Assembly: GCF_002086485.1 (NCBI RefSeq)
Contig: NZ_MVHF01000007.1
Span: forward strand, 124,001-188,000
Origin: Mycobacterium aquaticum
Lineage (GTDB): Bacteria > Actinomycetota > Actinomycetes > Mycobacteriales > Mycobacteriaceae
DNA: 64,000 nucleotides
Direction of reading: 5' to 3'
In this document: positions 47,329 through 56,528 of the stretch, one piece after another
Layout: each line of letters starts with the position of its first letter
Position numbering within the stretch: the first letter of the stretch is position 1
Notes under the pieces: model-generated
Database searches by the model: none
What the model was told of the DNA's origin: nothing
The model's input: only the letters and a program-made list of their open reading frames with translations
Made by a program: the position numbers and the translations under genes

Positions 47329-50265
47329 CTACCAGCCCTCCGTCAGCACGCGGTCCAGGGCGTCGACGTAGAAATCCGCGCCAGCAATGTCAATGCACAA
47401 GGGCGGCTTGGTTTTCAGGATGTTCTGGTGATCGCCGGTGGGTTGGATGATCACGCCGAGCTCGAGCATGCGGTTGCAGATCAGCGTGGTTTCCTCGGTG
47501 GCGGGTTCGAGGGTCTCGGGGTCGCGGATCATCTCGACACCGAGGTACAGGCCGACGCCGTGCACGGTGCCGATGATCGGATGCTTGGCGGCCAGGGCCT
47601 GCAGGCGTGACTTGAGATGGGCTCCGACCTCAACGGCGTTCTGCTGCAAGCCTTCGTCGTGGAGCACGTCGAGCACCGTCATGCCGATGGTGCACGACAG
47701 CGGGCTTCCGCCGGTGGAGGAGAAGAAGTAGCCCTGGCTGCGGAACGCGTCGGCGACCTCGCGACTGGTGACGACGGCGCCCAACGGATAACCGTTGCCG
47801 AGTGACTTCGCCATCGACACGATGTCGGGCACGACGCCTTGCTGCTGGAAGCCCCAGAACCAGTGGCCCAGGCGGCCGTAGCCGACCTGCACCTCGTCGG
47901 CGACCGCGTATCCGCCGTTCGCCCGGACCGCGCCGTAGACCTTTTCCAGATAGCCGTCCGGCAGTGCCATGCCACCGGCGTTGCCGTAGACCGTCTCGCA
48001 GATGAACGCCGCGGGTGCTCGGCCGTCGCCGGCCAGCTGTTCGATCTGGGCCACCGCCTCGGCGGCGTACCGCCCGAGGTCATCGCCGCGGTACTTGCCG
48101 CGGAAGCTGTTGGGCGATTCCACGGTGTGCACCCAATTCGGCCGGGTGGCAAGCGCGTTCGGGTTGTCGGCGGTCGACGTCGACACGGCGTCGGTGCCGT
48201 AGGTCCAGCCGTGGTAGGCCTCGCGCATCGCGACCACGTCCGGGCGTCCGGCTGCCGCGATGGCCAGGCGCAGCGCGAGGTCGCTTGCCTCCGACCCGGA
48301 GTTCACCAGGAACACGGTGTCCAGCGGTTCGGGCAACAGGCCGGCGAGGCGCTCACTGAATTCGACGACCGCGGCGTAGTTGAAGCGCGAGTTGGTGTTG
48401 AGCCTGCGCAACTGCCGCGCCGCGGCCGTGGCGATCCGCGGGTGGGCGTGCCCGAGCACCGTCACGTTGTTGACCATGTCGAGGTAGCAGCGACCGCTGG
48501 TGGCCATCAGGTAGTGGCGCCAACCGCGTTCGATCTGCGGCGGTTTGCGGTAGTAGTGCTCCTGCACAGGCGCGAACGACTGGTCCCGGCGCGCGATCAG
48601 GTCGCCCTCGGCCGCATCGTCGGCCAGGGCGGGTAGGCCCAGCAGGGGGCGGGGGTCGCGGCTGAGCGCCAGCCATCCCGGCGCGAGCGCGGGTGTGGTG
48701 AACGTCGGTGCCTCGCGCGCGCCGACGGGCCGTACGGCCAACTGCACCCACCGGCCTGCGGTCGCAACGCCCAGCGCGCCGTTGTCGGCGGCCACGGTGA
48801 TCCCCGAGACCGTCAACTCGACATCGCGGCCGCGGAAAGTGACGGAATCGTGTGAGCACGCGACGATTTCGCCGTCAAACGGGGCGACCAGCGATACGGA
48901 TTCGGCGGGCCACAGGCTGATCCCGGTGGGCACCACAGCGGGTTCCGCCTGGCTCAGCGGAGGGGCTTGGGTTATCCGCGGCCTGCCGAACTGTGTGACG
49001 ACCAGTCGGGCACCGTCGGCCACTGCGGCCCTTGCGAATTCATCTTCGAGGTCGGGCCGTAGCCAGGCGCCCGGTACGAATGCGGAATCGAGCGCATCCG
49101 AGGTCACCGACAGGTCCAGGGTCGTCACGGTCGCGGGATCGAGTCCAGCGATCAGCGGCGTCGTGGCCGTCAGTGGGCCGACCGGGGTGCTGAGCCCCAG
49201 ATCGGCCTTGATCAGCTCGGTCATCACATCCATGGGCACCGAGGTGGCCTGCTCGAACATCTGCCACTCACCGTCGGACTGTTCGGTGATGTAGTCGTTG
49301 TCGGGGTCGAGCGCCGCCTGCTGCGCACCGCTGACGATGAGCACCGCCGTCCGCAGAACGAGCAAGGGCCACAAGACTTCCGCCTCGGCGGCAGTCAATG
49401 GGCGGATCCGGTGGAACGCCCGCACCCCCGGCAGGATGTGCGTCGGGCCGTTGCCGGGATGCTGCAGCACCGAGGACAGGGTGATCGCCAGTTCACCGAC
49501 CGCCCAGCTGTCGGTCAGATCGCCGAGGTCGATGATCCCGTCCGGATGCACGGCCCCGCCGGGGGCGTGCGACACCACCACATTGGCGTCGGTCAGGTCC
49601 ATGTGGATGGCCTGTCGGGGCAGCGCGTCGGCGTGGGGTTCGATACGGGCCCAGGCGGATTGAGTCGCCGCCAGGATGCGGTCCCGGTCTCCTTCGTCGG
49701 CGACGTGGGAGGCCAGCGTCGTCACCACCTCGGCTCCGTAACGCAGATCCCACTGCAGGATGCGGTCCAAGCCCGGATGGTCGAACCCGGCCAGTGCGCG
49801 CGTGACGCGGCCGGCCACGTCGCCCAGTTCGGCGACGGTGTCCGGGGACAGGTACCCGGCATCGAGCAGTGCGCCTCCCGGCAGGTAGCGCAGTAGCCGC
49901 AGGTAGGCCGTACCGTCGAGCAATCCGTTTACCGCGGTGCGTATTTCGCCACGGATGTTGGGCTGGGGGACCGCAACTCGCAGGCCCGGCTCGGTCGTCG
50001 CGATCAGTTCGGCCGCCAGATCCTGGGCGGTCAGCTCGGTCTCGTTGAACGCCGGGTTGGCGATCTTGAGCACGCCGACGACGGTGTCGCCCTGGGTCAC
50101 CAGGAAGTTCTTGTCCTGTTGGCTGCCCAGCGATTTCGCTTGAGCCTCGATGCCGTAGTGGGTTGCGAGCAGCTCCTGGGCCTGCGTCTCGGTGACCTGC
50201 GGTGCGGGCAGCTCCGGCTCGGTGAGGAAGTTGAAGCCGACGGGGTTGGCACGCTCAGTGGTCAT
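47329..50265 (-). CDS. Kinase - middle domain - class III aminotransferase/phospholyase fusion
   Basis: A 978-residue fusion. Residues 1-335 are an aminoglycoside/choline-phosphotransferase-like kinase (HMDLTDANVVV and IIDLGDLTDSW are the catalytic and metal loops). Residues about 410-540 are a beta-rich middle domain with APFDGEIVACS, reminiscent of M23/lipoyl-type beta sheets. Residues about 560-978 are a class III PLP enzyme, Schiff-base lysine K820 in SMAKSLGNGYPLGAV. The same pairing of kinase and phospholyase underlies hydroxylysine and ethanolamine-phosphate breakdown in animals (AGPHD1 with AGXT2L). The ATG overlaps the stop of the hydrolase gene by four bases. Confidence 0.9.
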   Translation of the reverse strand: MTTERANPVGFNFLTEPELPAPQVTETQAQELLATHYGIEAQAKSLGSQQDKNFLVTQGDTVVGVLKIANPAFNETELTAQDLAAELIATTEPGLRVAVPQPNIRGEIRTAVNGLLDGTAYLRLLRYLPGGALLDAGYLSPDTVAELGDVAGRVTRALAGFDHPGLDRILQWDLRYGAEVVTTLASHVADEGDRDRILAATQSAWARIEPHADALPRQAIHMDLTDANVVVSHAPGGAVHPDGIIDLGDLTDSWAVGELAITLSSVLQHPGNGPTHILPGVRAFHRIRPLTAAEAEVLWPLLVLRTAVLIVSGAQQAALDPDNDYITEQSDGEWQMFEQATSVPMDVMTELIKADLGLSTPVGPLTATTPLIAGLDPATVTTLDLSVTSDALDSAFVPGAWLRPDLEDEFARAAVADGARLVVTQFGRPRITQAPPLSQAEPAVVPTGISLWPAESVSLVAPFDGEIVACSHDSVTFRGRDVELTVSGITVAADNGALGVATAGRWVQLAVRPVGAREAPTFTTPALAPGWLALSRDPRPLLGLPALADDAAEGDLIARRDQSFAPVQEHYYRKPPQIERGWRHYLMATSGRCYLDMVNNVTVLGHAHPRIATAAARQLRRLNTNSRFNYAAVVEFSERLAGLLPEPLDTVFLVNSGSEASDLALRLAIAAAGRPDVVAMREAYHGWTYGTDAVSTSTADNPNALATRPNWVHTVESPNSFRGKYRGDDLGRYAAEAVAQIEQLAGDGRAPAAFICETVYGNAGGMALPDGYLEKVYGAVRANGGYAVADEVQVGYGRLGHWFWGFQQQGVVPDIVSMAKSLGNGYPLGAVVTSREVADAFRSQGYFFSSTGGSPLSCTIGMTVLDVLHDEGLQQNAVEVGAHLKSRLQALAAKHPIIGTVHGVGLYLGVEMIRDPETLEPATEETTLICNRMLELGVIIQPTGDHQNILKTKPPLCIDIAGADFYVDALDRVLTEGW

Positions 50266-51128
50266 CGGTTCACGAACTCCACGACAACTTCGGTGAACGC
50301 GTCATTGTCGTCGCCTGCGGCGGTGTGGCCTGCCTCGGAAAGCTCGGCGAACTCCGCGGCGGGCACCTTCTCCAGGAAGTCTTGCACTCCCTCGGTGCTC
50401 ACCACATCGGACAGCTTTCCGCGGATCAACAGGATCGGGATGGTCAGGTTCATCGCCGCACGCTCCAGTTTGTCCACCCGGATGAACGGGTCGTCTTCGG
50501 GTTTGGTCAAAAATGCCGGGTCCCAGTGCCAGTACCATCGGCCGTCGCGCAGCCGCAGGTTCTTCTTCAGCCCCTCGGGGCTACGCGGTTTGGTGCGGTG
50601 CGGCAGGTATTCGGCGACCGCGTCGGCCGCCTGCTCCAGCGAGTCGAAGCCGTGCACGTGGTTGAACATGAAGTCGCGGATGCGGGCGCTGCCGCTTTTC
50701 TCGAAGCGGGGCACCACGTCGACGAGCACCAGCTTGGTCACCACGTCCGGGCCTGCCTCGTGCGCGGCGAGAATCCCGGTCAATCCACCCATGCTTGCGC
50801 CGATCAACACCACCGGCCGGCCGAGCTGGTGGAGGATCCGCACCACGTCGCCGCACAGCGCTTCGATCGAATAGTTGGCTGTGGGGGAGCGGTCACTGTC
50901 GCCGTGGCCGCGCGAATCCAGAGCGATGACCCGCAGACCCTGGTCGGCCAGGATCTGACCGGTGTTCTTCCAGGAGTGCCGGTTCTGTCCGCCGCCGTGC
51001 AGCAACAGCACGGCGGGCCGGTCGGGGGGCGCGTCGGCGTTCCATTCGTCGCCAACCAAGCTCAGATCGTCGACCCCGCGGAAGGTGACGACGCGTGATT
51101 CGCTGTGTTTCCCGGTGCTCACGGACAT
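50262..51128 (-). CDS. Alpha/beta hydrolase
   Basis: A 288-residue alpha/beta-fold hydrolase. LLHGGGQNRHSW is the oxyanion loop, IGASMGGLTGIL the nucleophile elbow with serine, and SEAGHTAAGDDND holds the histidine. It starts with GTG at 51128 and overlaps the start of the fusion gene, so the two form an operon; the hydrolase may release or process the fusion enzyme's substrate, which is unknown. Confidence 0.88.
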   Translation of the reverse strand: MSVSTGKHSESRVVTFRGVDDLSLVGDEWNADAPPDRPAVLLLHGGGQNRHSWKNTGQILADQGLRVIALDSRGHGDSDRSPTANYSIEALCGDVVRILHQLGRPVVLIGASMGGLTGILAAHEAGPDVVTKLVLVDVVPRFEKSGSARIRDFMFNHVHGFDSLEQAADAVAEYLPHRTKPRSPEGLKKNLRLRDGRWYWHWDPAFLTKPEDDPFIRVDKLERAAMNLTIPILLIRGKLSDVVSTEGVQDFLEKVPAAEFAELSEAGHTAAGDDNDAFTEVVVEFVNR

Positions 51129-51238
51129 TCCTCTCGGCCGCCCCCGTGCGTCACGTTACCCAGGACCGCGGTGAGTTTCGGGCGCAGGGAGGGTCTGTTC
51201 TGGAAACGACATCTGCCGAGCACGCCAAGGAGGCCCCA

Positions 51239-51676
51239 ATGCCACCCATCACGCCCGCCCTCTGGTTCGACGGTCATCTCGCCGAAGCCGCCGAGTTCTA
51301 CCTGTCGGTGTTCCCGAACTCGTCGATCGAAGAGCTCAACGACCTGTCGGTGGTTTTCGTGCTGGACGGTCACCGGTTCATCGGCATCAACGGTGGCCCG
51401 CAGTTCCCGTTCACCGAGGCGGTGTCGTTCATGATCGGCTGTAAGGACCAGGACGAAGTCGACTACTACTGGACCCGCCTCACCGATGGCGGGGAGGAGT
51501 CGCAGTGCGGCTGGCTCAAGGATCGGTATGGGTTGAGCTGGCAGGTTGTTCCTGACCGGCTGTTCGAGCTCATCAGTGATCCCGATCCCGCCCGGGCGCA
51601 GGCCGCGACCAAGGCGATGATGGGGATGCGCAAACTGGTGGTCGCCGAATTGGAGGCCGCCGCCGACAGCGCGTAG
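51239..51676 (+). CDS. VOC family protein, PhnB-like
   Basis: A 145-residue protein beginning PPITPALWFDGHLAEAAEFY and ending with DRYGLSWQVVPDRLFELISD, the standard PhnB / 3-demethylubiquinone-9-methyltransferase-like annotation group of VOC proteins. No metal-binding pattern is obvious and the true function of this group is not settled. ATG at 51239 is the family start. Confidence 0.87.
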   Translation: MPPITPALWFDGHLAEAAEFYLSVFPNSSIEELNDLSVVFVLDGHRFIGINGGPQFPFTEAVSFMIGCKDQDEVDYYWTRLTDGGEESQCGWLKDRYGLSWQVVPDRLFELISDPDPARAQAATKAMMGMRKLVVAELEAAADSA

Positions 51677-51771
51677 CTCCTCGTGCCGGCAGCCGCCCAC
51701 CGGGGGCGACGCTGCGGCACGTTACGTTGGACGGCGAGTGTGTGAACTTGCGGTCCCGCGGAGGAGCATCT

Positions 51772-52356
51772 ATGGCAGACGACAGCGCCGACGCGCAGGA
51801 GTCGGCGCAGGACGTGCACGAGCCCGACACCCAAGACTCCCAGGCCGCAGCCGCAGCGGAGAGCTCGGGGCCGCGGATGTCGCAGCTGCGGTTGGCGGCC
51901 CTGGCCGGGGCGGCGATCGTGGTCGCGTTGGTGGCTGCCACCGCATGGCTCGGGTTTCGCGCCGTGCAGACCCATCGGGCCGACGAGAAGCGCCAGATGT
52001 TCCTCGATGCGGGCAGGCAGGCGGCGTTGACGCTGACCAATGTCGACTGGGAGCACGCCGACGACGACGTGCAGCGCGTGCTCGACTCGGCCAGCGGTCA
52101 GTTCTACGACGATTTCGAGAGGCGGTCGCAGTCGTATCTCGCGGTCGTCAAGCAGGCCAAATCGAAGGCGGTCGGCACGATCACCGCCTCCGCGCTGGTG
52201 TCGGCGTCGGACCACGACGCGCAGGTGATGGTGTCGATGACCGTCAACTCCAGCAATGCCGGGGTGGCAGGCCAGGCCCAGTCCTGGCGGATGGTGCTCA
52301 GGATGCAGGAGAACCAGGGCGTGACGAAGGTGTCCAACGTGGATTTCATCCAATGA
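51772..52356 (+). CDS. Mce-associated membrane protein (first)
   Basis: A 194-residue protein. An acidic N-terminal segment of about 40 residues precedes one membrane helix (about 47-67, LAALAGAAIVVALVAATAWL), then an extracytoplasmic NTF2-like domain with FLDAGRQAALTLTNVDWEHA and RQSYLAVVKQ-like sequence, typical of Mas proteins that accompany Mce lipid importers. ATG at 51772 follows GGAGGAG. No mce genes are in the window. Confidence 0.85.
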   Translation: MADDSADAQESAQDVHEPDTQDSQAAAAAESSGPRMSQLRLAALAGAAIVVALVAATAWLGFRAVQTHRADEKRQMFLDAGRQAALTLTNVDWEHADDDVQRVLDSASGQFYDDFERRSQSYLAVVKQAKSKAVGTITASALVSASDHDAQVMVSMTVNSSNAGVAGQAQSWRMVLRMQENQGVTKVSNVDFIQ

Positions 52357-52871
52357 CCGGCAAACACACTTTCGAGCCGACCAGGCGGACGCGGATCCTG
52401 GTGCTCGGGGTGCTGCCCGCCGTCGCACTGGTGCTCGCGGTCGCTGCCGGCGTCTTCAAGTGGCAGGTCGCCTCGTCCACCGGGGTTGAGCGGGCCCGCA
52501 CCGAATCCGTTCAGGCGGCCCGGGATATCACCGTCGAGATGCTCTCCTACCAACCTGACAAAGTCGAGCAGCAGCTCCACGCCGCGCGCGAGAGGATGAC
52601 GGGAGAGTTTCTCGGCATCTACACGGCGATGATCGAGAACGCGGTCATCCCGGGGGCCAAATCGCAGGGTGTCACCGCATTCGCCGACGTGCCACAGGCC
52701 GGCTCGGTGAGCGCGAGCCCCGACCGCGCCGAGGTGCTGCTGTACCTGGACCAGACCGTGACCGTCGCCCAGAAACCGCCGCAGAAGACGGTCTCGACGG
52801 TGCGGGTCACCATGGTGAACGAGGACGGGCGCTGGCTGATGTCGAAGTTCGAGCCGGTGACGGCGCAGTGA
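52353..52871 (+). CDS. Mce-associated membrane protein (second)
   Basis: A 172-residue protein starting with ATG at 52353, overlapping the first Mas-like gene by four bases (ATGA). It has one N-terminal membrane helix (about 16-36) and the same kind of extracytoplasmic domain (AARDITVEMLSYQPDKVEQQ). The pair plus the two following genes, all overlapping, form one operon. Confidence 0.85.
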   Translation: MTGKHTFEPTRRTRILVLGVLPAVALVLAVAAGVFKWQVASSTGVERARTESVQAARDITVEMLSYQPDKVEQQLHAARERMTGEFLGIYTAMIENAVIPGAKSQGVTAFADVPQAGSVSASPDRAEVLLYLDQTVTVAQKPPQKTVSTVRVTMVNEDGRWLMSKFEPVTAQ

Positions 52872-53782
52872 CCGAGCCCCGCTGGTGTGACGTCACCACT
52901 CCTGCCGTGCAACTGCGGGCACTGGTGTGGGGTCCGCAGGACGGGCCGATCGCGTTGTGTCTGCACGGCTTTCCCGACACCGCTTACGGCTGGCGCACGG
53001 TCGCTCCGGTTTTGGCCGACGCCGGCTGGAAAGTGGTGGCGCCGTTCCAGCGTGGCTACGTGCCGTCGGGAATCCCGGCAGACGGCAGCTATCACGTCGG
53101 CGCGTTGATGCACGACGCGCTGCAGGTGCTCGAGTCGGTCGGGCCGACGGGTCGCGACGTGATCATCGGGCACGACTGGGGAGCCATGGCGGCCACCGGT
53201 CTGTCGGCGTTGCCCGACGGACCGTTTCGGCGGGCGGTGATCATGTCGGTACCGCCGTTTGCGTCGTTCCAACCGTTGGGGCGAGTGCCCGACGGCGCCC
53301 GGCTCGCTGCCCAACTGCCACGCCAGCTGCTCCGCAGCTGGTACATGTTGTACTTTCAATTGCCTTGGCTGCCTGAGCGTTCCGCATCCTGGGTGGTGCC
53401 GCGCCTGTGGCGCTGGTGGTCGCCGGGATACGCGGCGGCCGACGATCTGCGGCACGTCGACGCCGCGATCGGTGCCCTGGCGCGGTGGCGTGCTGCGATC
53501 GGCTACTACCGGGCGATGCTGCGCGGAACCACGCCGCCGGCCCGGTACGCCGGCCTGCACCAGCATTGGATGTCCCCACCGCGGATCCCCTCTCTGTACC
53601 TGCACGGAGCAGATGATGGCTGCGCCACACCGGATTACGCTCGCTGGGTGGAGAGGATCCTGCCCGAGGGCAGTGACGTCGGCATCGTGGCGGGCGCCGG
53701 GCACTTCCTGGCGCTCGAACAGCCCGACGCGGTCGCCGGACGCATCCTCGACTTCATCGGTACCGCCCGGACGTCGCAATAG
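52868..53782 (+). CDS. Epoxide hydrolase/haloalkane dehalogenase-like alpha/beta hydrolase
   Basis: A 304-residue protein. LHGFPDTAYGW is the HGxP oxyanion motif and IIGHDWGAMAA the nucleophile elbow with Asp (D103) instead of Ser, typical of epoxide hydrolases and dehalogenases; GAGHFLALEQPD holds the catalytic histidine. GTG at 52868 overlaps the preceding stop by four bases. Substrate unknown. Confidence 0.88.
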   Translation: MTEPRWCDVTTPAVQLRALVWGPQDGPIALCLHGFPDTAYGWRTVAPVLADAGWKVVAPFQRGYVPSGIPADGSYHVGALMHDALQVLESVGPTGRDVIIGHDWGAMAATGLSALPDGPFRRAVIMSVPPFASFQPLGRVPDGARLAAQLPRQLLRSWYMLYFQLPWLPERSASWVVPRLWRWWSPGYAAADDLRHVDAAIGALARWRAAIGYYRAMLRGTTPPARYAGLHQHWMSPPRIPSLYLHGADDGCATPDYARWVERILPEGSDVGIVAGAGHFLALEQPDAVAGRILDFIGTARTSQ

Positions 53783-55041
53783 TGCGCAGGCTGGCGGCGA
53801 TCGACGCCCAGAACTACTGGATGTCATCCGTGATTCCCAACGATCAGTTCCTCCTGTACGGGTTCTCCGGTGTGCCAACACAATTGGAGGACGCGCTGCG
53901 GGACGTGCGTCAACGCGCCCGGCGATGTCCCGAACTGGGTCTGCAGATCAGGGATGACCACGGGCTGCGATATCCGGTGTGGGAACCCCGCGAGATCGGC
54001 GACGACCAGTTCCTCGTGCACGATCTCGGCGATCCGGGCTTCGACGATTGCTTGGCTGCCGTGGCGGCTTTGGCCGATCACCAGCTCGATGCGACTCGGG
54101 TCACCTGGCGCATGCACGTCTTCCCTCGGGTCCGCGACATACCCACGGTCACCGATATGGGGACGGTGATCGTCGTGCAGGTGGCGCACGCGCTGGCCGA
54201 CGGCGGCCGGTCGGCGGATTTGGCGGGGTTGATGTTCGGCAGGCCGGGTGAGGTGCGTGCCGTCGAGGTACCCCGGTTGGTGACCGCCAGGCTGCCGTGG
54301 CGTGCGGCGCAAGCAGCCCGGTGGCACCGCAGGCTGGTGCGGGACGAAGAGAGCGACCGAGTTCCGCGGCAGGCGGATTCCCGTGCGGCGCTGCGCAGTA
54401 ACGCGGCGCCCGCAGGGCCGGTCTCGCTGCGCACGATCGTCCGCAGCCGCGATCAACTGGGTGGTCCGACTGTCACGGTCGCGGTGCTGGCGGCGGTGTC
54501 CGCCGCCCTCGCTGAACACCTGCGTGAGCTCGGCGACGATCCGTCAGACCTGGGTGCCGAGGTGCCGATGGCCAAAGCCGGTCCGCGTATGGCGAACAAC
54601 CAGTTCGGCAACGTCGGCGTCGGGCTCTATCCGATGCTGGACCGCGACACCCGCATCGGACGGATCGGGCAGGATCTCGCCCAGCGCCGCCGTCGCGCGC
54701 AGCATCCTGCGATGCTCGCCGCCAGCCGGGCGTACGCTGCGACGCCTGCTCCGTTGTTGCGCTGGGGGGTAACCCAATTCGATTCGTCGCAGCGTTCGCC
54801 GACGGTGACCGGCAACACCGTGGTGTCCAGCGTCAACCGCGGCCCGGCCGATCTGCGGTTCGGCGCCACGCCGGTGGTGATGACAGCCGGCTACCCGGCG
54901 CTCTCGCCGATGATGGGTCTGACGCACGGCGTGCACGGCGTTGGCGACACCGTGGCCCTCAGCGTCCACGCCGCCGAGTCGGCGGTCGGCGACATCGATG
55001 CCTATGTGGCGCGGCTCGAGCGGGCGTTGACTAGCCGCTGA
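53782..55041 (+). CDS. WS/DGAT-like acyltransferase with reduced active-site motif
   Basis: A 419-residue protein of the wax ester synthase/diacylglycerol acyltransferase superfamily (condensation-like fold) with a DUF1298-type C-terminal part (FGNVGVGLYPMLDRD, VVSSVNRGPADLRFGA). The HHxxxDG active-site motif appears as AHALADG with H136 and D140: the second, catalytic histidine is kept but the first is replaced by alanine. GTG at 53782 overlaps the upstream stop by one base. It may make triacylglycerol or wax esters or acylate another acceptor. Confidence 0.82.
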   Translation: MRRLAAIDAQNYWMSSVIPNDQFLLYGFSGVPTQLEDALRDVRQRARRCPELGLQIRDDHGLRYPVWEPREIGDDQFLVHDLGDPGFDDCLAAVAALADHQLDATRVTWRMHVFPRVRDIPTVTDMGTVIVVQVAHALADGGRSADLAGLMFGRPGEVRAVEVPRLVTARLPWRAAQAARWHRRLVRDEESDRVPRQADSRAALRSNAAPAGPVSLRTIVRSRDQLGGPTVTVAVLAAVSAALAEHLRELGDDPSDLGAEVPMAKAGPRMANNQFGNVGVGLYPMLDRDTRIGRIGQDLAQRRRRAQHPAMLAASRAYAATPAPLLRWGVTQFDSSQRSPTVTGNTVVSSVNRGPADLRFGATPVVMTAGYPALSPMMGLTHGVHGVGDTVALSVHAAESAVGDIDAYVARLERALTSR

Positions 55042-55762
55042 GGTCGTCAGACCGGCCGGCGGCCAACCGGGACCACTGCGGTATCGGCCTGCCGTCGATG
55101 CGCGTGTTGGAACCGTCGACCGGCCAGTGCTGCGGCCATCCCGCGGGGGAGTCCTCCCATGGTTCCTGGCGCCCGTACACGGTGAGGTCCATGAGTGCGT
55201 AGCTGTAGTCCATGGCTTCCACGCCGCGTCGGGTGGTCCAGTACGTCTCGAACACCCGGTCATCGGTACGCAGGTAGCAGACGATGTGCATCATCCCGAC
55301 GCTGCGCCCGACGAGCAGGGTGTCCATTGACGGCAGCGCGGAGTACCACGGCACCTGCCAGCCCATGAACTCGCGATACCGCGCCGTTTCGGGATAAGGG
55401 CCTTGCGCGAAGACGGCGTAGGTGATGTCGCGGGAATGCAGGTAGGACAGTTCGGCGACTTGCGTGGTCACCCAGGTGCACCCCTCGCATTGCTCCGGTG
55501 CGGGATGCCCGGTATGCCACATGAAGTAGTACGCCAGCAGTTGGCTCCGGCCTTCGAAGGCGTCGAGCAGGGTGGTGGGCCCGTCGGGCCCGATCAGCTC
55601 GGAGCTCGCGTCGACCTCCACCATGGGCAGCCGGCGGCGCGCTGCGGCGATCGCGTCGCCCTCGCGGACGTGCGCCTTCTCACGTACGCGCAGTGCGGCG
55701 ACGTCGGCTTCGAACTGCGACCGATCCACAATCGCCGGCCGGCTTGGTGATTCGGTGTTCAC
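55031..55762 (-). CDS. DUF899 thioredoxin-like protein
   Basis: A 243-residue protein of the DUF899 family. YYFMWHTGHPAPEQCEGCTW carries a CxxC pair at the thioredoxin active-site position, and the C-terminal HIVCYLRTDDRVFETYWTTR region is typical. GTG at 55762 is preferred because GGAGGG precedes it. Overlaps the convergent acyltransferase gene by 11 bases. Function unknown. Confidence 0.87.
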   Translation of the reverse strand: MNTESPSRPAIVDRSQFEADVAALRVREKAHVREGDAIAAARRRLPMVEVDASSELIGPDGPTTLLDAFEGRSQLLAYYFMWHTGHPAPEQCEGCTWVTTQVAELSYLHSRDITYAVFAQGPYPETARYREFMGWQVPWYSALPSMDTLLVGRSVGMMHIVCYLRTDDRVFETYWTTRRGVEAMDYSYALMDLTVYGRQEPWEDSPAGWPQHWPVDGSNTRIDGRPIPQWSRLAAGRSDDLSG

Positions 55763-55770
55763 GGGCCCTC

Positions 55771-56427
55771 CTACTCGGTGAGGTCGGTGTCGGTGGGGCC
55801 GAACAGGTACAGGTGCTCGAGCAGCGGTGCGGGATCGGCCGACCAGTCCATGGCTGCCAGTTGCGCACGGCTGCGCCGACCGGTGCGCCACCGCAATACC
55901 TCGAATCGGGTTGTGCGGAGACCGATCTCGGTGCCGTCGTGCGGGCCGCTGCGGTAGTCGCCGTCCTCGACGGTCACCCGCAGCGGGACGGGAGTGTCCA
56001 GGATGTTCAGCAACTGATCGGAAGCCTGTGCCACCGCGGGGTCGGTGCGGGCCCCAGGCGCGTCGAGGGCGCCCCGGATGTCGTGCTCGTGCACGACGAT
56101 GTCACCGAGCGGTGCAGCGGTGCCCTGTTCGGCGAGGCGGTGCAACTCGGCCGCCGCCGCATCCCAGGCGGTCAGCACCGCGGTGGTGTCCTTCCCGTCG
56201 AAACGTGCTATCTGCGAGGCGGTTTCGATGTCGGATGGGGGTACGGTCAGCGTGCCGGCGACCCAGTCCTCGGCGACGGCGGTCATGTGCGCGACGACAT
56301 CGCGCACCGACCACAGCGGGCACGCCGGCAGGGCGACCTCCCACGCGTCATCGGTCAAGAGGTCGACGATGCGCTGCCGCGTATCGCGGTAGAGCGTCCA
56401 GACGTAGAGGGGGTCAGCGGTCGCCAT
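55771..56427 (-). CDS. Mycothiol-dependent maleylpyruvate isomerase-like (DinB fold) protein
   Basis: A 218-residue protein. The N-terminal DinB-type four-helix bundle has PLWSVRDVVAHMTAVAEDW and VVHEHDIRGAL, whose histidines bind a divalent metal in mycothiol-dependent isomerases and transferases; a C-terminal domain of about 100 residues follows. It is eight bases upstream of the DUF899 gene on the same strand. Two operator-like dyads precede it. Reaction unknown. Confidence 0.85.
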   Translation of the reverse strand: MATADPLYVWTLYRDTRQRIVDLLTDDAWEVALPACPLWSVRDVVAHMTAVAEDWVAGTLTVPPSDIETASQIARFDGKDTTAVLTAWDAAAAELHRLAEQGTAAPLGDIVVHEHDIRGALDAPGARTDPAVAQASDQLLNILDTPVPLRVTVEDGDYRSGPHDGTEIGLRTTRFEVLRWRTGRRSRAQLAAMDWSADPAPLLEHLYLFGPTDTDLTE

Positions 56428-56444
56428 ACCGGGGCACTTCCCTT

Positions 56445-56528
56445 CAATCGTTTAACAACTCTGTTGAATGTTCTCCACCCAGCACAGCACGGAGGATGAA
56501 AATAGTCAACAGAGTCGTTGAACGATTG
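56445..56528. repeat. Pair of inverted operator-like dyads
   Basis: Segments 56445-56468 and 56505-56528 are inverted copies (21 of 24 positions identical) and each is itself a dyad: TTTAACA-ACTC-TGTTGAA in the first, GTCAACA-GAGT-CGTTGAA in the second. They flank the promoter region of the DinB-fold gene. The regulator is not identified; the HxlR and TetR genes nearby are candidates. Confidence 0.6.

Noticed and set aside
47159..47371. Extended C-terminus of the PAS-ANTAR protein (read-through frame to 47371)
   Set aside because: The sequence after the break is Ser/Trp/Arg-rich shadow sequence; the proper ANTAR end is in the other frame and stops at 47304.
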